Source of the DNA: Jaapia argillacea MUCL 33604 | Taxonomy: Eukaryota > Basidiomycota > Agaricomycetes > Jaapiales > Jaapiaceae | Reading direction: 5' to 3' | NCBI GenBank assembly: GCA_000697665.1 | Contig: KL197709.1 | Coordinates: 1,968,538-2,032,537, forward strand | DNA length: 64,000 nt | Part shown: positions 1 to 13,922 of the stretch, one piece after another | Position numbering within the stretch: position 1 is the stretch's first letter | Layout: each line of letters opens with the position of its first letter | Notes under the pieces: generated by a model | Told to the model about the DNA's origin: nothing | Databases searched by the model: none | Seen by the model: only the letters and a program-made list of their open reading frames with translations | Program-made: the position numbers and the translations under genes

Positions 1-1160
1 ATGCGTTCTCTGCACAGATGGCACATTGGTCTGGAGAAAGGGAGTGATATTTTCCCTTCTTTTTTGGCGTTGTAGTGCGACCTTTCCCGTCGGGTGAAGA
101 AGAGGAGTCGATTCCGAGATACGACTTGACGTATGATGGTAATGGTAGGAAAGGGGTGAGGGATCTCAGGGAAAGGTTAGAGAAGAAGCGTGTGAGACGG
201 CGTCGGAGGGTCCGGACACTGATGAGAGGGAGGAGGAACAGTAGGAATTCCTGGGAAACCATGAATAAAGTCACAAAACCAAAAGGCGCGAACGAAACGT
301 ACAGTGAATGCATGCCAAACCATCTGGCGGTTCATGAACTCGTAGCTCACGTTTCTCCTGACGAGCCTCTGTGAAGGAACCAGAGACAATCCAAACAGTC
401 GGTCCGCCAGGGTACGGTATCTGACATTCAATCATCAGGTTTGACTCTAGGGTATTTTGCACAGAACGACGTACCGACCATTGGTCAAAAAAGCGACGAA
501 ATTCACTAAACCCAGGACAGTGTGTATCGACTCAAGTCGTGTGAGTAGCTCCCAGGCTTTTCGCCGCCCGTCAGATGAAGGAGCATCCGGCCAAGAATGG
601 GAGAGTGCGTGCGATCTAAGGCGGTTGTGGAGGTAGGGGACCAGAACGGTGAGAGTTCCGTGGAGGAGAAGGATGATGCGAGGTAGGCCCGAGGCTTAGG
701 GCAATGTTTGTTGGTGGAAATTCGGTACATGAGGGATGGGGCTTACGAGCCAACGAGCGAGCAATAGAGTGAGGCACAGTGTACCTCAGGTCCTGCAGCT
801 TTGCACCATAGCTTGCGCCAGTATTCCATATTGATAGTTTGTAGAGCGTGAGCTGAATGATGAGGCTCAGTTCGGGCTCAAAGCGAGCTCGCAATGACGA
901 CTAGCAAACAGTAAATAAGTCTTATGACGGGTGCTTCGTTCATTGGAGACACTAACGTTAATAAGAGACAACGCTTTGGTCAGAGGCTCCTGCAAGAGAT
1001 GAACGAGCTCCTGGTCCAAAAGTTCTGCATCAAGTTGACCAACTCGCAGAATCCTAGACTTTGGAGGAGACTGGGCAGTCAGCGAGCGGGATATTGAGCT
1101 CAGACTTGGTTGCGCATCCTGCCAATCTTGTTGCCACGATGAAGACGGCGTAGAGGACAT
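1..1160 (-). CDS. PEX2: Peroxin-2, RING E3 ligase of the peroxisomal import machinery (3' end cut by window edge)
   Basis: Pex2 forms, with Pex10 and Pex12, the peroxisomal membrane ubiquitin ligase that ubiquitinates the import receptor Pex5 for recycling. Read on the minus strand from the ATG at 1160, the conserved start RVGQLDAELLDQEL is followed across introns by FEPELSLIIQLTLYKLS, GLPRIILLL, RYRTLADRLFGL and NVSYEFMNRQMVWHAFTEF, all typical of the Pex2 membrane domain. The last visible residues, DQCAICAENA, open the C-terminal RING (first C-x2-C pair), so the rest of the RING lies left of the window. Four introns can be placed. The one with donor GTAAGC near 742 keeps the frame only if this donor is used rather than the GTACAC some 50 bases upstream. 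A GTG at 1229 extends the frame but is not needed. The gene is divergent from FRS2. Family assignment is secure; the exon limits are my own reading. Confidence 0.93.
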
Positions 1161-1225
1161 GGCCAGCGATGAAGGGGTGGGATCAACTGAAGCCGGAATC
1201 CAAATCACAGAGTTTGAAAGTCCCT

Positions 1226-1237
1226 TCACGTGATCGC
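1226..1237. promoter_or_regulatory. TCACGTGATCGC palindromic promoter motif (PEX2/FRS2 divergent promoter)
   Basis: The palindrome TCACGTGA followed by TCGC sits in the short gap between the divergent starts of PEX2 (1160) and FRS2 (1322). The same 12 bases recur at 60365-60376 between kinesin and dihydroorotase. CACGTG is the known core of bHLH/Cbf1-type binding sites; use of this copy is an inference. Confidence 0.5.
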
Positions 1238-1321
1238 ATTTACTGAGTCAAGCTAAACTGTCCACTCATCCAAGTCTGATTTCTTCCAACCACCTACTTT
1301 TCCTCGTGAATCACAGCTGCG

Positions 1322-3532
<2,211 letters not shown>

Positions 3533-3756
3533 ATTGGTGAAATTTTAGACGAGCGGTGTAGAACAGGTGTAGGAATGATCTCATTGTGCTGCATGTAACG
3601 CCATATCTTGCCTCGAAGAACTCGCACGAGTCTGTAGTGTAAAGAACAGTCGAATTTGATAAGGTGGGTACTAACTTACAGGTACGAGTAACTAGGCTAT
3701 TGCTACAAGTCGAAGGGATACAGTCATCCTGAAGGGTATATGGAGCAACGAGAGGA

Positions 3757-6407
3757 CTAGAAGGAGAACACGGCGGCGTTCTTGCGAGAACCGAATGTGT
3801 AGACGAGTGCCTGACTCATGAACAAGCCGACCGTGATGCCAATGGTGACTGATATCATGGCCGCGCCGATATCGATACCATTGCCTTCTGCGGTGATACC
3901 TCCTGCTTGAGATAGACCAGACTGCAAACGGGGAGGGCAGTCAGCATCAAAGCAGGCGGTCAAGTGAAGGAGAAAAGACATACCGGTACCAAGAACAAGA
4001 CGCCAGTTACCATGGAAGTAAACGCTGTGCCTCCCATCTTCCTTGAATATATATTTCCCAAGATCCCGACCGCAAATGCCCCAATGGCGCTGACAATATC
4101 GGAACGATTGAAGATGAAATGATTGGCGGTTTTGTTGGCGGCGTAGCTGACACAACTAATAATAGTCATGACGGGTAGTTCTTGACTCCAAAATGGCTGG
4201 AGATTTGCGAGGGAACTTAGGATGGAGAATATGGGGACGATGATGAACTGTGTCCACCAAGGGAAGGGCTGAAGGTACCAGGGGAAGGATTTGGGTCGAT
4301 AGCAGCCGTTTAGGATGTCCTTGGTTATCGGACCGGTTGAATTGGTGAAGGTGAAGGTACCGGACAGGGGTAAACCGGGGTAAGAGATGTCGGCGTCGGC
4401 GGAGAAGTTGCCAGCGAGGGTAATGGCATTTGTCATGTTTGATGCAAGAAATTGGAGAGATTCTCGGGCGCTGGGGTCGAGAAGGAGGTAGAAGTCACTC
4501 CCAATCTGAAGGCCAAATCCCTATTTGACGGGTTAGTGCGACAGATTCACGGGATCGGATCAAAACACGCACGAGTGAGAGGGTGTATATGAGGGCATAA
4601 ACCATTTTGACGCTGCCACAGACAATGTTCTTGGAGGCCAATTCCAAAGAGCTGCTGACTGCAGGCGCTGTGAGCCTCGAAACTGCAGTACGAAGGGAAC
4701 GACATACGGATGAGATACCCAGGTAGAATACCAACGATACCTGCTGACGAGATGGCTGTGTAGCAAAAGACCTGGCTGCGGATACTGCTCAAGCCACGAG
4801 CGGTGAAGGACATGGCAATGGCAATTGTGATTCTATAGAACTCGGATCAGCCAGAACCCCAAGTTTGAGTAATAAAAATCCACTCACTCGAAGATTTGAG
4901 CGTATATAACACTCTTCGACGCCACCGTAAGTTGCAGCGCACAGAGAACAAAAGCGCCGGCAGCAGCAATCCAGAGATCCACGAATGACCCTCCAAATGC
5001 GAGGGGGCATATCAATCCCGAGAGGCAGAAAGCCAGGATACACCTGGTGAAAGTTTGGTACACGGGCCTTGCAGCAATTAACTTATCCAAGTGCCCGGTC
5101 GCCTTCCTCGCAGAAATCTCGTCATGTAAAACTGTCCTGTAGATCTGATGGACTTTCTGTAGTCGACCAAGATCGATCCGTCCACCACATTTGATGAAGT
5201 GGGACTCCGAGGTCTTGGTTTCTTGATCTCCGAAGGAGCATATAATGACGCCGGGGATGTGGATAAATTCGGCATCGACTTCAAGAATACGCGCTGCAGC
5301 GATGAGCTGGGATTCAATGCGGTGGGAAGGAGCACCAAAAGTTAGGAGGGCGCGGGCCAACTTCATCAAGAAGTCTTGTCGGTTGAGCATCGCTGCGGGA
5401 GCGAGGAGATAGTGAGAAACCAACTAAATCAGAGGGAATGTTCTGAACTTACAAGTGACGTTGAACTCGATCTTCATCCTCATCCTCTCTTTCCGCCTGG
5501 CCCTGTAATCCATTTGTCTCAAGCAGTTCTTTTCGACATCGTCGGGATCATCGAGACATTTTTTCGTTTTTCCAGTAACGCGAGGATCGTCAGGGTCGAG
5601 GTCAGAACCGGTAGAAAAGTTTGAATCAGCTCGTCTCAAGTTCATCCGCTCCCCGACAGAATATTCGGAGTTTGTTTGCGACGGTGCACGACTGAGACCA
5701 CCATCAGATTTGCCATCGTCATCGTCATATTGCGGGCGGTTCTTGAGACCGTAAAGGTCGAGTAGGTTGGAGAGGACACCGCGTCGGCGGTGTATAGGGT
5801 CCTTGGATGTGTTGTCGATGCAGCTTTCGACATCCTCCTGATCAATGGCAGCGAAGCTGACGTGCCGGCGCATAGGGGGTTTTTCTGGTGCGTCGGTAGG
5901 CTGCGTTGTCCGAGAATATGCGTTTTCGGGAGGGCGAATGTCATAGGGGTGATCATAAGAAGAGAGCGAATATTTCTTGTCGGCCTCTTCATCTCCATCA
6001 TAAAGAGTTTCTTCGTCCTCTGATCGACGACGAGGAGCAAAGGCAGCCGTTGGTCCCACTGGGATGGCGCTGAATCGGTGATTCGGGTACGATGGATGAT
6101 AGATGTCGGTCTGGCCTGGGTCGGAGCGACGTCGAGGTGAGTCGTCGTAGGTGGGAATGGAGAGGTGGGCAGGGAAATTGCGGGTAGAAGGTGCAGAAGC
6201 ATCCGGCAGGGTGGGGGGGGAGATAAGAAACTCTCTGCTATTCAGTGTAGTATTCATGTGAGTCTGCTGGGAAGGAGTGGGGCTGGAGGTGCTGTTCCGA
6301 AGCTGATGTCCGTTGGGTGGGGCGCGCAACAAGCTGTTCTCGGCAAAGCTCGACCTGAGAGGGCTGGCCGGAACCTTGATGGCGGAGCGACGAGGAGGTG
6401 AAGACAT
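3757..6407 (-). CDS. ThrE/DUF1212-type multispanning membrane transporter (pheromone-regulated protein 10-like)
   Basis: The first ~310 residues, from the ATG at 6407, are a disordered Ser/Pro-rich cytosolic domain (for example DSPRRRSDPGQTDIY). The second half is the ThrE (threonine/serine exporter, DUF1212) module: MLNRQDFLMKLARALLTFG, GAPSHRIESQL, HIPGVIICSFGD, then a run of membrane segments (CILAFCLSGLICPLAFGG, FIIVPIFSILSSLANLQ, GAFAVGILGNIYSRKMGG) ending at 3757. This two-part arrangement is that of fungal Prm10-like proteins. Bacterial ThrE exports threonine and serine; the fungal substrate is not established. The first intron (donor GTAAGT near 5451) joins FNVTS to MLNRQ. The gene sits between FRS2 (convergent) and FRS1 (divergent), with no evident functional link to them. 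Confidence 0.85.
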
Positions 6408-6920
6408 TATGAAGGATAACTGAAACTATGAATGATCTGGCGAGAGGGAGAGTGAGATGAAAGACCTGCTTTCGTTGTGAAAGAAAGCGAATAGAAGACA
6501 AATAATTACCTGTAACATCACAGGGCACTTATATACTGAAGGAGAGGCGGTGAATCTTTCCGTGTCTCGAAGACCCGACAGCCGTTCACGGTCGAAATGC
6601 GGTCGAAACCAGAACAGCGAGACACGGCGGTCTCAGGAAGTGAGTCAGCCATGGTAACAGACCTTGAGGCGATGGTAACCCTGAGTGAGACATAACCGGG
6701 TGATTACAGGTCAGTCCCAGTTCAGCGGAAGGTGGGCGGGAACGAATGTATGGTAGTTCAGGCGTACCCTCAGGCTCAGGCTCGCGTCAAGCATGTGCTC
6801 TGATAACAATTCAGACAGGCATACCCGATAAGGTAATCATCATTGTACTTGACTCGACTGTAAACATCACTCATTCGTGCACAAACTTGCTCTGGAATAC
6901 CTGTATCTCGTCAATCAACT
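6408..6920. other. Divergent intergenic region, ThrE-like gene / FRS1
   Basis: This 513-base gap holds the 5' flanks of the ThrE-like gene (minus) and FRS1 (plus). Short open frames here show no family signature, and I see no RNA gene or repeat. Confidence 0.6.
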
Positions 6921-9295
6921 ATGCCGACCGTCGCAGTTGACAAGGAAGATCTCTGGGAGAGACTTGGTCGCAAGTACAGTAAATCTAAACCGACTTCCCG
7001 ACCTCAGAATCTTGTTGATCGATCCTCTGGCAGCCTCTGAAGAGTTCGATAAACTTTGCTTCGATTTCGGTATAGAACTAGACGAGGATGTACGTGCTAT
7101 GTCGTCGTGATCCATCAAGGATGTACACTGAATTTCGCATAGACCACAGAGGAGGTGGAAGAGGCAATCAAGAAAGGATTGCCGGCTGAACGACCGGTGA
7201 GCTTGACCCCGGTGGTTTGAGCTCGCTCTCTGACTTCGAGATACAGCAATTGAAGATCGAAATCCCGGCTAACAGGTACTCTCGTTACTACTCAGGAACC
7301 ATTCAAATAACACTGACTCCTTGATGTAGATACGACCTTCTTTGTATCGAGGGCATTGCAAGAGGTCTTGGAACTTTCTTGGGGAACGCCAAGTCTCCGG
7401 AGTACAAGCTCGTATACCCCCCTGGTGGTGTATCGGACCTCTTGACAGTTACAATTGCACCAGAAGTACACTTCTTCCCTGGGTCCATTCTGGTCTTCTT
7501 CGCGTTGACCCCCTTCACAGACAGGGAGAGTCAGGCCCTACTTTGCTTGTGCAATCCTTCGGAATATCAAATTCACTCCGAGATCATATGCATCCTTCAT
7601 AGATCTCCAGGATAAACTCCATCAAAATCTTTGCAGACGGCGTCAGCTTGTTGCAATCGGAACCCACGACCTGGATACACTTACTCCCCCGTTCAGATAT
7701 GAAGCTAGAGATCCAACAAATATCAAGTTTGCCCCCCTGGGCAAAGACACGGCTTACACTGCCAAAGAATTGATGACGCTATACGAGGTAGGGCCGTCAT
7801 TCGTCCGTTTGTAACAGCTACTGAAGGATCTACAGTCGGAGAAACATTTGGCGCGGTATTTGCACATCATCCGGGATTCACCTGTATACCCAATCATCTA
7901 CGACAAAGAAGAAAGGGTATTATCCATGCCCCCCATCATCAACTCCGAACACAGCAAAATCACTCTGAATACAAGGAACGTCTTCATTGATGTCACAGCC
8001 ACCGACGAGACGAAACTCGCCATCGTCGTGAATATTGTCTCCACAATGTTCTCTGAATATTGCGAGGATCCTTATACGTGGGTTCACATTCTAATCATTG
8101 GACCGATGGCCTGATCCGTTGCACATTTCAGCGTCGAACCTTGTAAAGTCATTCTGCCATCGGGTGAAGCTCTCATAACACCCGACCTCAAACCCCGCGT
8201 CACGACCGCCCACGCATCCTATATCAATTCATGTCTAGGCGTTTCACTCTCATCCGCCGCCATCACCTCCCTCCTCACGCGCATGTCCCTTCCTGCAACT
8301 TCCGATTCTTCGGACGATATCATCGTCTCCATCCCAGCCACTCGACCAGACATTCTTCATGAGTGCGACATCATGGAGGACGCTGCCATCGCTTATGGAT
8401 ACAACAACCTTCCAGACGTCTTCCCCAAGACGAGTACCGTCGGCCAGCCTCTGGCGATAAGCAAATTGAGCGATGTTGTTAGGACAGAGTGGGCCTTGGC
8501 TGGCTGGGTGGAAGTTTTGCCTCTCATTCTGGTGAGTTCTATTCCCGTCACCTTAAAGTTTATCTACTAAACGAAACTCCAGTGTTCCCACGAAGAGAAC
8601 TTTGAGTGGTTAAACCATCCCGATGACTCTCTAGCCGTCAAGATCGCCAATCCCAAAACTCTTGAATTCCAAGTCGTCCGCACCTCCCTCCTTCCAGGTC
8701 TCCTCAAAACCATACGAGAAAACCGATCTCATCCTCTCCCTATCCGAGTTTTTGAAACATCCGATGTGGTATACAAGGATAAGACAAAGGAACGGCAGGC
8801 GAGAAACGAGAGACACGCTGCGGCCATTTGGTGCAATAAAACTGCTGGGTTCGAAGTTGTGCATGGATTGTTGGATAGGATCATGGCTATGCTTGAGATT
8901 CCCCGGATTGCTAGTGGAGATTGGAAGACGGAGACCGGGTATTACATCAAGGAAACGAGCGGTTCGTATCACCCCCTCTATGTATCCTCGGCACTGATTT
9001 CAATGGCCTTTGGCAACGCTCAGATCCCATCTATTTCCCTGGTCGCGCCGCTACGATCTACTACCGTAGCCCTGACCTGAAGCAATCCACACTTGCATCT
9101 CTCAAGAAGGACATCCTTCATCAACCTACCGATCTGGCAATCGGTACCTTGGGTATCTTGCATCCTTCGGTATTGGAGAACTTCGACATCGGATTCCCGT
9201 GCTCCGCTCTTGAATTCAACCTCGAGCCATTCAAGAAAGAGTTGCAACACGATTGGACTGAAGGAGACACCACCAACGCAGGAACCATTCTCTGA
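6921..9295 (+). CDS. FRS1: Phenylalanyl-tRNA synthetase beta subunit, cytosolic
   Basis: This is the structural and editing beta subunit of cytosolic PheRS. The ATG at 6921 gives [19 protein letters not shown], nearly the canonical eukaryotic beta start. The first intron (GTAAAT near 6979) joins KYTS to [36 protein letters not shown] and the B3/B4 region follow, where beta subunits of this family edit mischarged tyrosine. Then come [19 protein letters not shown] (B5 domain) and [19 protein letters not shown] (catalytic-like domain). The C terminus is [15 protein letters not shown]...GTIL with the stop at 9293-9295. Introns are about 50-60 bases. The alpha subunit FRS2 lies upstream on the same strand. 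The identity is very firm; exon borders in the middle are approximate. Confidence 0.95.
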
Positions 9296-9541
9296 GAAGG
9301 AAGGTCGTAGAAATAGAAAATGTACAGTGTTTCTGCTCAATCTACAGTCACCCAATAATCCCTCGAGCAACCGCTGCCATTAAATTATGTGGTCGAATGA
9401 TAGTACAAGGTAATGAATGCGCAACACAGCAGCAGAAACAATCGAGGCGTCTTCCTCGCCCTGATCGACGAAAGCACAAGATATCCAAAACAGAAACGTG
9501 TAGTAGGAGAAAGGAGTGTCAATGCTAGAGCCACAATCACC

Positions 9542-11179
9542 TCACAAAAGTCCAGCGTCCCTCAACTCTTGATGTAATCTAGCTTCTTGCGCATAGGCCT
9601 CCGCTACTCTCGTCACAGCGTCGGGATCATTCGGGTCAACACCAGCAGCCTCGAATACTCTTTCTGTACCCCCACTGGACATTAACCTAGCTCGCTCTCT
9701 CGCGGCCAGGAGGTCATCGTCAACCTCTACGTCCAGTATTACGGCATCATTATCAGGCCTTTCCATCTGCCTGGACGTCCGTGAACTCGAAGTAGAGCTG
9801 AGCCCAAGTCCATTGCGGAATAGTGAGCCGGGCGCCTGAAGACCAAACATGCGCTCGATTTGGGAGACGTAGGGTTGTGGGATACCCGCGGTTGCGGATG
9901 TGTTTTGCTGAGAGGAGAGAATGTTGCGCTCCCAGCGTTTGACACGCCAGAAGCCCAGCAGGGAGGTTAAAAGGATGAACCAGCCTAAAAAACAACCATG
10001 AGGAATGTACGACAGGAAAGATGAAAAAAACCACGCACCGACTGTCATGAGGAAGAACGACAGCCACTCAGTTGTAGCATCACTAATGAGCATCGCCGCG
10101 CTGTCCGGAGAAGGTGACGGCCAGGTCACATTTCCGGACGGGATTCCATCGCCCCAAGATGGAGTTGGCTGAGGAGGCTGGGGGGCGCCCTCACCATACC
10201 AAGATGTGCCGTCATTAGCTGGGCCGCCACCCTGTCCACCACCTTCCGTCCCAGGCATTCCAGACCACGGGCTCTCCGCTCTCGTTCGCAGAGCAAAGCC
10301 GTACTGGATTAACGTGACACCCAACCCCGCTCTGCTGCCTAATTTTGCCGCATGGGTCGTGTGTAGCAGGTAGGTCAAGAGGAAGCCGACGAATTGGAAG
10401 GAAATTGATACGAGCATGTTCCAAAGGAAAGAGAATACTGAGCCCGTGGTGAGACCCTCGACAACGATCTCTCCTGCTGTGGAAGGGGTCGATGGGGCGT
10501 GGACTGTCGTTTCCCAATAAGGTGGGACCGAGTCAGCTTGAGCGCTAGCATATGACGGGGGCATATCCTTTTGGCTGTCTTCTGGGACGAGGTAGGTCTG
10601 GTCACCTGAGGGGGGATGCTATCAGAGACATGGACACACCCGTAGCCGAATGGACGAACCTTCTTGTACTTGGACGGGAGGTGCTGGCTTGGCTGTTACA
10701 TTGGCAAACACTCCGTCATTGTTGGTACCTCCACCTACAGGGCCTGACGGTACGTGTGGCGCGATCCCCAATCTCTGCACATAATGCGTCGGCAAGATAG
10801 CCGCAGCAGTCCGTCCAAACCAACCATCTCTTCGACTACTCGCAACATCCACAGCAGCAAACGAGGGTACTACGCCGTTCGAGTTCCCCATATCATTTGG
10901 AAGGGCGACTGCTGAGGGACCCGGAGGTGATCCAGGAGGTGGATAGTTGGCGTAATCGATGTTCTCGAAATCGTACGTTCCTGGGGTTGGTGGGGTCGCT
11001 ATTGGCCGAGTCCTGTGGTGTGAATTCGATGAAACCAATGGGCCGTTTGGATTTAGAGGATGAGATTCTGTAATGTTTTGGTCGTCTTCATCATCAGAGT
11101 CGTCAAAGGCGGCCTCCATCTCGTTGTGGGCGTCTGGGTCCGTGCGTGGATTTGGGAGAGGGGCATAGCGAGCAGACAT
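9542..11179 (-). CDS. BSD2: Bsd2/Ndfip-family PY-motif membrane adaptor for Rsp5/Nedd4 ubiquitin ligase
   Basis: Proteins of this family (yeast Bsd2, animal Ndfip1/2) sit in Golgi/endosomal membranes and recruit Nedd4-type ligases to sort metal transporters and misfolded membrane proteins to the vacuole. The ATG at 11179 opens a Pro-rich cytosolic part with acidic DDSDDEDDQN. A second exon carries MPPSYASA, a PPxY-type ligase-binding motif, and PPYWETT. Three hydrophobic segments follow: FSFLWNMLVSISFQFVGFLL, LISDATTEWLSFFLMTVGAW and GCFLGWFILLTSLLGFWRVK. LLTYLLHTTHAAKLGSRAGLG and GVTLIQYGF are the diagnostic core of the family. The C-terminal tail ends RDAGLL at 9542. The gene is convergent with FRS1. 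Confidence 0.88.
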
Positions 11180-11780
11180 TGAGAATAAGAGAGATATAAG
11201 TTACAAGGGGGTCAGTGTATGCGGGTGAGTATGTAGCGTTGATAACAGCAGAACTAGAGACGGTGATTGTAAGCAACGGTGTTGAGCGGCCTTGGAGCAA
11301 CTGCGACACCGAAGCGGATACAGCCTGCATGACTAAGCAGATCCCCATTGGCTCATTCCTACTTGCCGCTTTGGGAACCCGCCAATCCTCATTCGCGCTT
11401 CTTGTCTTCACCAGTCACCTCCCCGCAATAATAACTGGGTAACAACAAGTTGTATCAACAAGGCACGGTACAATCCAGGATATACATCACAAACACGCTA
11501 GAAATACAAAATACATAGCAATTATGATCATCAAAAGCTCAAGTCAAGACATGCGACTGCCTCCTTCATGCAATAACCAATACACGGGAGAAAGTATCTA
11601 GAGTTCATCAGCCTCAGGGACACGTTCTTGGTCATGCAGCGACAAATGGGTCGCTGTTATCCAGAAGATCGGAACATGACACCCTGTGGCACAAATAGCC
11701 AGGAACTTGGGAGGGTTCTATCAATTGCGATGTTAGCGCGGACAAAGGCTCAGACATGGGCCGTCCACTCACTCGGGGTA
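11180..11780. other. Intergenic region upstream of BSD2
   Basis: These ~600 bases lie between the BSD2 start and the stop of the next minus-strand gene. Two minus-strand open frames (11103-11411 and 11632-12192) have no recognisable composition or motif, so I take the stretch as promoter plus 3' flank. Confidence 0.55.
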
Positions 11781-12410
11781 TCAACGGCTGTGCAAATCTG
11801 CTCTGTTGGCGGTCCTGATGAGGTTGTTGACTCTCTGACAACACTCCATACGTGCGTCCACCAGATCTCCAAACATCTGCAACACCTTGGCCCGAGGTTC
11901 GTCCACCGGTTTGTGTCGGGCAGATTGGACGAATCTCCGAGCATCCTTTGGGCCAATACCATCGAGCTTCAACTGGAAGTTTCGCTTCCGTTGGTGCCAG
12001 TTGGTGTCCTTCCGACCCTGCTCCTTCTTCGCGATCGGTCTGTTTATGCGCCCCACCTTCGCATCTGCCTGCGGACAAGCGGCCGGGGTGCCATTCTCGA
12101 CCGGTAAGAGTGGTGCGGACGTCGTGTCTGATGTCGAAGATGACGAGTAGAATGACGCAGGTGAGTTGTTTGATGATATGTCGGTGAGGCAAGGGGATTC
12201 AGGTGCTTTAACGAGCGCTTCCTCCAGCGCCGCTCGAGTATGCAGGACCCATGTCCGCTCGCGGTGATAGAACGCCTGCAAACTATCTAGGAGGTGCACA
12301 GCGGTGTGCATGGTGCCCTCCGTAGGCGAGAGAGGGGGAGTTGGTAGATTCGATGGGTGGACATGCTGTTTCGCAGGGAGGTGGTTTTCTGCGACGTGAG
12401 TGAAGGCCAT
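11781..12410 (-). CDS. Hypothetical protein, about 209 residues
   Basis: I do not recognise a named family. The frame is a single exon from the ATG at 12410 to the TGA at 11781. The N terminus is disordered with the Pro-rich NLPTPPLSPTEGT. A short predicted helix follows (MHTAVHLLDSLQAFYHRER), then a Ser-rich linker. The C-terminal half is basic and more ordered (KKEQGRKDTNWHQRKRNFQLKLDGIG and KVLQMFGDLVDARMECCQRV). It ends NRADLHSR. A splice-like GTGAGT lies just beyond the stop, so a longer isoform in another frame cannot be excluded. The gene is divergent from the EMC10-like gene, 216 bases away. The ordered C-terminal helices and normal codon use favour a real gene. Confidence 0.6.
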   Translation of the reverse strand: MAFTHVAENHLPAKQHVHPSNLPTPPLSPTEGTMHTAVHLLDSLQAFYHRERTWVLHTRAALEEALVKAPESPCLTDISSNNSPASFYSSSSTSDTTSAPLLPVENGTPAACPQADAKVGRINRPIAKKEQGRKDTNWHQRKRNFQLKLDGIGPKDARRFVQSARHKPVDEPRAKVLQMFGDLVDARMECCQRVNNLIRTANRADLHSR

Positions 12411-12626
12411 TTTACTGGGTCGACATATGAGTGGGTGGTTGAGAGCGAATCGCGTGCGACAAGGTTGCTTGCTTTTATTCCAGCCTGACAGGCCAACAGG
12501 TCTCGACCTTTGCTGTTACGCTCTTTATCAATTGATATATTTTTGAATTCCTTTTCCGCCCTCAGTTTGGGTGCAAGTCTGGGCTTTTGCGATAGGCTGA
12601 CCTCCAGCCAATCGTGCACCACAAGC

Positions 12627-13922
12627 ATGGAAATTCAACTTCCTGATATGGCAGCAACTGGTCGAAATCAATCGGCAAGCTCCGATCCAATGAAGCAGCG
12701 GTGGCTGAGGATTTCTCTCATTCGCATGTTGCTCTCTTACTTGCTCCTCGGGACTTTCGTCCTCCCTTTGGTCCGGGCACAGTCCCAGCTCCGATTATTT
12801 CATAGAGTGTACCAGCCGTTCGATGACCCCCCTCCAACGTTTACCCTGCGCGGCGTCGTTCACGACCCATCCTCGAGCGAATTGGTCCGAGTCGAGCACT
12901 CTGAGACCCTTGCAGAAGATCTCGTAGAGTTGTACGAGACGGCTGAACATGCACCAGAAGCGTTGTACCAGGTCGCGTTGGAGCGGGACGGCGACCCAGA
13001 CGAGACGCAATGGGGCATATCATCTGTGAAATTGGTGCGTTCCAGACTGTATTCATCCATCCACACCTGCCCACACTCACACACGCTTCGCTGACGTTAC
13101 TACGCATTTTATGTTCACCCTACTGTTCCGGACATACGCTGGACTATCACTACATCTACTGCGATATGCTTTACGGTACCTGGACGCCTGATATCACCAT
13201 TTCTGCGGATTCGTCGCGTGCCACGCCATCAGTGTCATTTACCCAAGAGTAATTCCGAAACCCTCGTGCTGCATCTATCGCCACACGATGGCAAGCCCTA
13301 CACTCTGGACTACTTCATAGCGCCCATCCCCCATGATGGATCGTGTCCCTCACTCGCAGAAGCACCAGCCGCTTCTAGTCCATTTTCCACGTCATCACTG
13401 CCATTCAACAATTCAGCGGTAACTTTACGTTCTCCAAGATCCCCTCCGCTGTATGTAAATCACCTCCGCCTTTCATCATGGTATTTGAACTGACTTTTGT
13501 CCTTCTGTCACAATTATTCTGAATCTGGCTTGCTCTTCCGTCGCTGAATTGATATTGCCGATGAATCCATCATCATCCGCTGATATGGTCACGCTGCTCT
13601 CGTTCATATCGCGGGCTCGCCTGTTCGGTGATTTCTACGATTCGATTTCTCTCCGTTGGATTTTCACAGACTCGAACTACGAACACCGCCTCCGTTGACA
13701 CCTCAGGGAGAAGTTGTTCAACCGATTCCCGAGAAGTCCTTTATCCAGAAGTATTGGATATACATCGTCATCGCGCTGGGTGCCATGAGTGCGTGTCAAC
13801 TTTTTTAAGCATGTGAGATTTTTTTCCTGACTGTCGGTATTTTGGGTATAGTTTTGGCTCCGGCTGCACCAGAAGAAGGTCAACAAGGAGGGTCTGGGCA
13901 AGGTGGTGGTGGCAGTCGATAG
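12627..13922 (+). CDS. EMC10-like ER membrane protein complex subunit
   Basis: EMC10 is a lumenal/single-pass subunit of the ER membrane complex, which inserts tail-anchored and multispanning proteins. A hydrophobic signal segment RMLLSYLLLGTFVLPLVRAQ is followed by QLRLFHRVYQPFDDPP and FTLRGVVHDPSSSE, a lumenal beta-rich start like that of fungal EMC10. After introns come ETLVLHLSPHDGKPYTLDYF and, near the end, TPPPLTPQGEVVQPIPEKS. Next is a membrane helix IQKYWIYIVIALGAM and a Gly-rich tail GGSGQGGGGSR with stop at 13922. The PIPEKSFIQKYW-TM-Gly-rich tail layout is the strongest support. The start could be 12627, 12690 or 12726; the last two place the signal peptide at the extreme N terminus and look more natural. 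Confidence 0.72.
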
